Assembly: GCA_964594075.1 (NCBI GenBank)
Contig: CAZQKW010000014.1
Location: 1 to 64,000 of the forward strand
Source of the DNA: CAZQKW01 sp964594075
Lineage (GTDB): Bacteria > Desulfobacterota > WTBG01 > CAIYCZ01
DNA: 64,000 nt
Reading direction: 5' to 3'
Part shown: positions 61,968-64,000 of the stretch, piece by piece
Position numbering within the stretch: position 1 is the stretch's first letter
How the letters are laid out: each line of letters opens with the position of its first letter
Made by a program: the position numbers and the translations under genes
Notes under the pieces: generated by a model
Seen by the model: only the letters and a program-made list of their open reading frames with translations
The model's database searches: none
What the model was told of the DNA's origin: nothing

Positions 61968-64000
61968 TTAAACTAGCAAATCTTCGGGATTATACGTCTC
62001 CTGGTAAATGTTCAGTCCGATATTTGGAGAATACAGCATAGAGTCGGCCTGAACAAAAATGCCGTTATGAATCTCTTCAATGCGACCCTCCTCCACGAGA
62101 CGTTTCGCAACATTTGGCTTAATTGCAACAGTATAGCGTTGAAGCTTCCGCATAATTTCACGACTTGGACCGGCATAAAACAAACATTTTATCAGTTCAT
62201 CATTATTGCCATAACGAACAATGACTGTAACTGATGGGTCTTTAATCAGTTGAAATTCTTGACCGGCAGTCCGAAACTGAACATTGCCATGAGGATTAAC
62301 ATCCCTAACCAACTTTTCGCGCCACCAGTTTTCACCTGTGTCGTTTATACTGCTATAGTATCTTTCAAAGTAGCGCTGGAAGGAATCAGGGGTCTCGGGG
62401 GAGAAATCATGTAACAAACTTAGTTCTTTGGTTGCGTCCTCTCCCTTGCGCAGCAAGCCAGGTGGTGCAGGCTTGGGAGCTATGAATACATGCACCTCAC
62501 CAAGACGGTGGTTTTTCCCCTCGCGGTTGCAACGGCCAGCTGCCTGGTTAATTGAATCAAGTCCGGCCAGGGCGCGATAGACAACAGGGAAATCCATATC
62601 CACTCCCGCCTCGACAAGTTGCGTACTTACCACACGGCATATTTCACCTCGCAAAAGCCGATTCTTAATTTCAGTAATGACTTGCGAGCGATGTTCGCCG
62701 CACATTAGCGCAGAAAGATGTATTGTGCCTTCCGGCATCTCTTTCCAGAGCCAATAACAATCAGTCCGAGTATTTACAATACAGAGAACTTGCTGATAGT
62801 CCGCAAGTTCTTCTGCAAGGTCATGCCAATCATAAGAATCGTTCATGTTTTTCGGGAAATTGATATTTGCGCGCTTGAGTTCAACATAAAGCCGTGAAGG
62901 GTTAGAAATTATCTCGTTTGGTTTCTGAAAGAGATACGGTAATGCAGGCTGTGTTGCAGTTGAAAGAACGACTGTAACTTTGTAATCGCAAACCAAACGG
63001 TTAAGTGATTCAACACAGGGAAAAAGTAGATCCGGGGGAAGAAGGTGGGCCTCATCAAGAATGACTACGCTATTGACAATATTATGAAGCTTCCGACACC
63101 GCCCCGGTCTCGCTGCATAAAGTGACTCAAAAAACGGACGCTGGTAGTTACAATTACTGGTGCATCCCAATTTTCAGCAGCAAGCGTCAGATGTGGAGAT
63201 TCCTTTTCCCTTTCGGTTGCAATGTTAGTGTGATGTTCAACAACATTCTCAGTTCCGAAAAATTCGCGAAGAACTCCTGCGGTTTGCTCAATAATGCTAG
63301 TATAAGGAATGACATAAATAATGCGGTCCTTGCCATAATGAATCGCATGGTCAAGAGCAAAGGCAGCTCCTGAAAGCGTTTTGCCACCCCCAGTGGGAAC
63401 GGTTAGAGAAAATAACCCCGGCGCTTTCTTGGCAGCAACACGACAGTTTTTAAGAATATCTGCACGCGCGGCATTAACTGAAGTCTTTGGAGCATCTAAA
63501 ACTAATGCCTGCAACTTTTTGTCAAATTGAACCTTCAATGCAGCAAGCGACGGGAATAATGGCCTTCGTGAATGCTTTGTGGCATCCATAAAAGCTTCTG
63601 AATTGAGAAAATCAGCGTCAACAAGACAGGAATAAAGCATTCTCACCCACATATGATAAGCGGTTGCATCATGATTGCGGCACTGCATTGCAAAAGCAGG
63701 CTGCATCAACGTGTCGGGGAGGGAAGCAATAAAATGTCTTGCGTAGTGGCGAACTTTCTCTGAAATATGCTGTTCATTTTTTATTCGCATAGGGAGAGAA
63801 TCAGCTCCGTCGAACCAATCGGGCAGTCCCGCATGATGCCCGGCTACAAGATAGGCAAGGGTTTTTCCAATAATATTGTGCCACTTTTCATAAGCTAAAA
63901 TTGCGCCAGCTCCGGAATGGTTGACACGAGAACCTGTTATCTCATCATCGTATTCAGAAGCGTTAAGACCATTCTGGCGGTGCAGATATGATTGAAAATC
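61968..64000 (-). pseudogene. cas3: CRISPR-associated helicase-nuclease Cas3, frameshifted and cut by the window edge
   Basis: Two overlapping frames make up one Cas3. The first (64000-63065) has HD-domain remnants (VNHSGAGA, AGHHAGLPDW), Walker A VPTGGGKTLSGAAFALDHAI and IYVIPYTSIIEQ; it stops soon after VIVTTSVRFLSHF. The second (from the same point to 61968) resumes with RPFFESLYAARPGRCRKLHN, VVILDEAHLLPP and the helicase motifs LSTATQ, NQAAGRCNREG. Adding one T to the six-T run (A run 63129-63134 on the plus strand) restores the VTTSV-FFESL joint. The N-terminal start of the HD domain lies beyond the window. Confidence 0.93.

Overview
The window comes from a Gram-negative bacterium of moderate G+C. 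It carries an ABC-transporter-dependent O-antigen/polysaccharide cluster, an LpxH-type lipid A enzyme, several lipoproteins, an RND/MMPL pump with an outer-membrane-type DUF1302 protein, and a type I-C CRISPR-Cas locus. A tungsten/molybdenum aldehyde:ferredoxin oxidoreductase, a polyferredoxin-type membrane protein, an iron-sulfur flavoprotein and ferritin-like and ApbE proteins suggest an anaerobic or microaerophilic, ferredoxin-rich metabolism. A Desulfobacterota- or Omnitrophota-like lineage would fit, but no marker gene here settles this.

Layout. (1) 1-13.4 kb: surface polysaccharide region. A minus-strand operon runs from 10698 down to 980: glycosyltransferase, Wzm permease, a 54-residue membrane peptide, glycosyltransferase, Wzt ATPase with carbohydrate-binding domain, a DUF4214/coiled-coil/methyltransferase protein, a hypothetical protein and two more glycosyltransferases. 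An O-antigen ligase/polymerase-like protein is divergent at 10958. (2) 13.5-24.3 kb: housekeeping and redox genes (ferritin-like, MORN-repeat protein, malQ, pyk, DUF488-like, AOR, spermidine synthase-like membrane protein, iron-sulfur flavoprotein). (3) 24.3-41.5 kb: the most unusual part. Two minus-strand operons and a plus-strand TetR-led group surround similar operator palindromes. They encode two paralogous proteins that remotely resemble ferredoxin-dependent bilin reductases, a polyferredoxin membrane protein, an exported HemG/flavodoxin-like protein, a geranylgeranyl-reductase-family flavoenzyme, and a DUF1329/DUF1302/MMPL/YCF48 envelope export set. (4) 41.8-55.3 kb: sigma-70 factor, DUF1846 pair, adenosine deaminase, ApbE, LpxH, AsmA-like, zinc-ribbon regulator, excisionase-like HTH protein, tRNA-Met, M48 protease, DUF362 protein and a Tat-exported protein. 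(5) 55.9-64.0 kb: type I-C CRISPR array (4 repeats, 3 spacers) followed by cas2-cas1-cas4-cas7-cas8c-cas5-cas3, all on the minus strand. cas3 is interrupted by a one-base frameshift in a homopolymer and runs off the window.

Three families of dispersed intergenic repeats (A, B, C below) are scattered between genes. How the genes work together is clearest for the O-antigen cluster (synthesis, possible capping by the methyltransferase, recognition by the Wzt C-terminal domain, export by Wzm/Wzt, ligation) and for the CRISPR locus. The TetR-centred redox/envelope island is the best candidate for an undescribed system; its substrate cannot be read from sequence.
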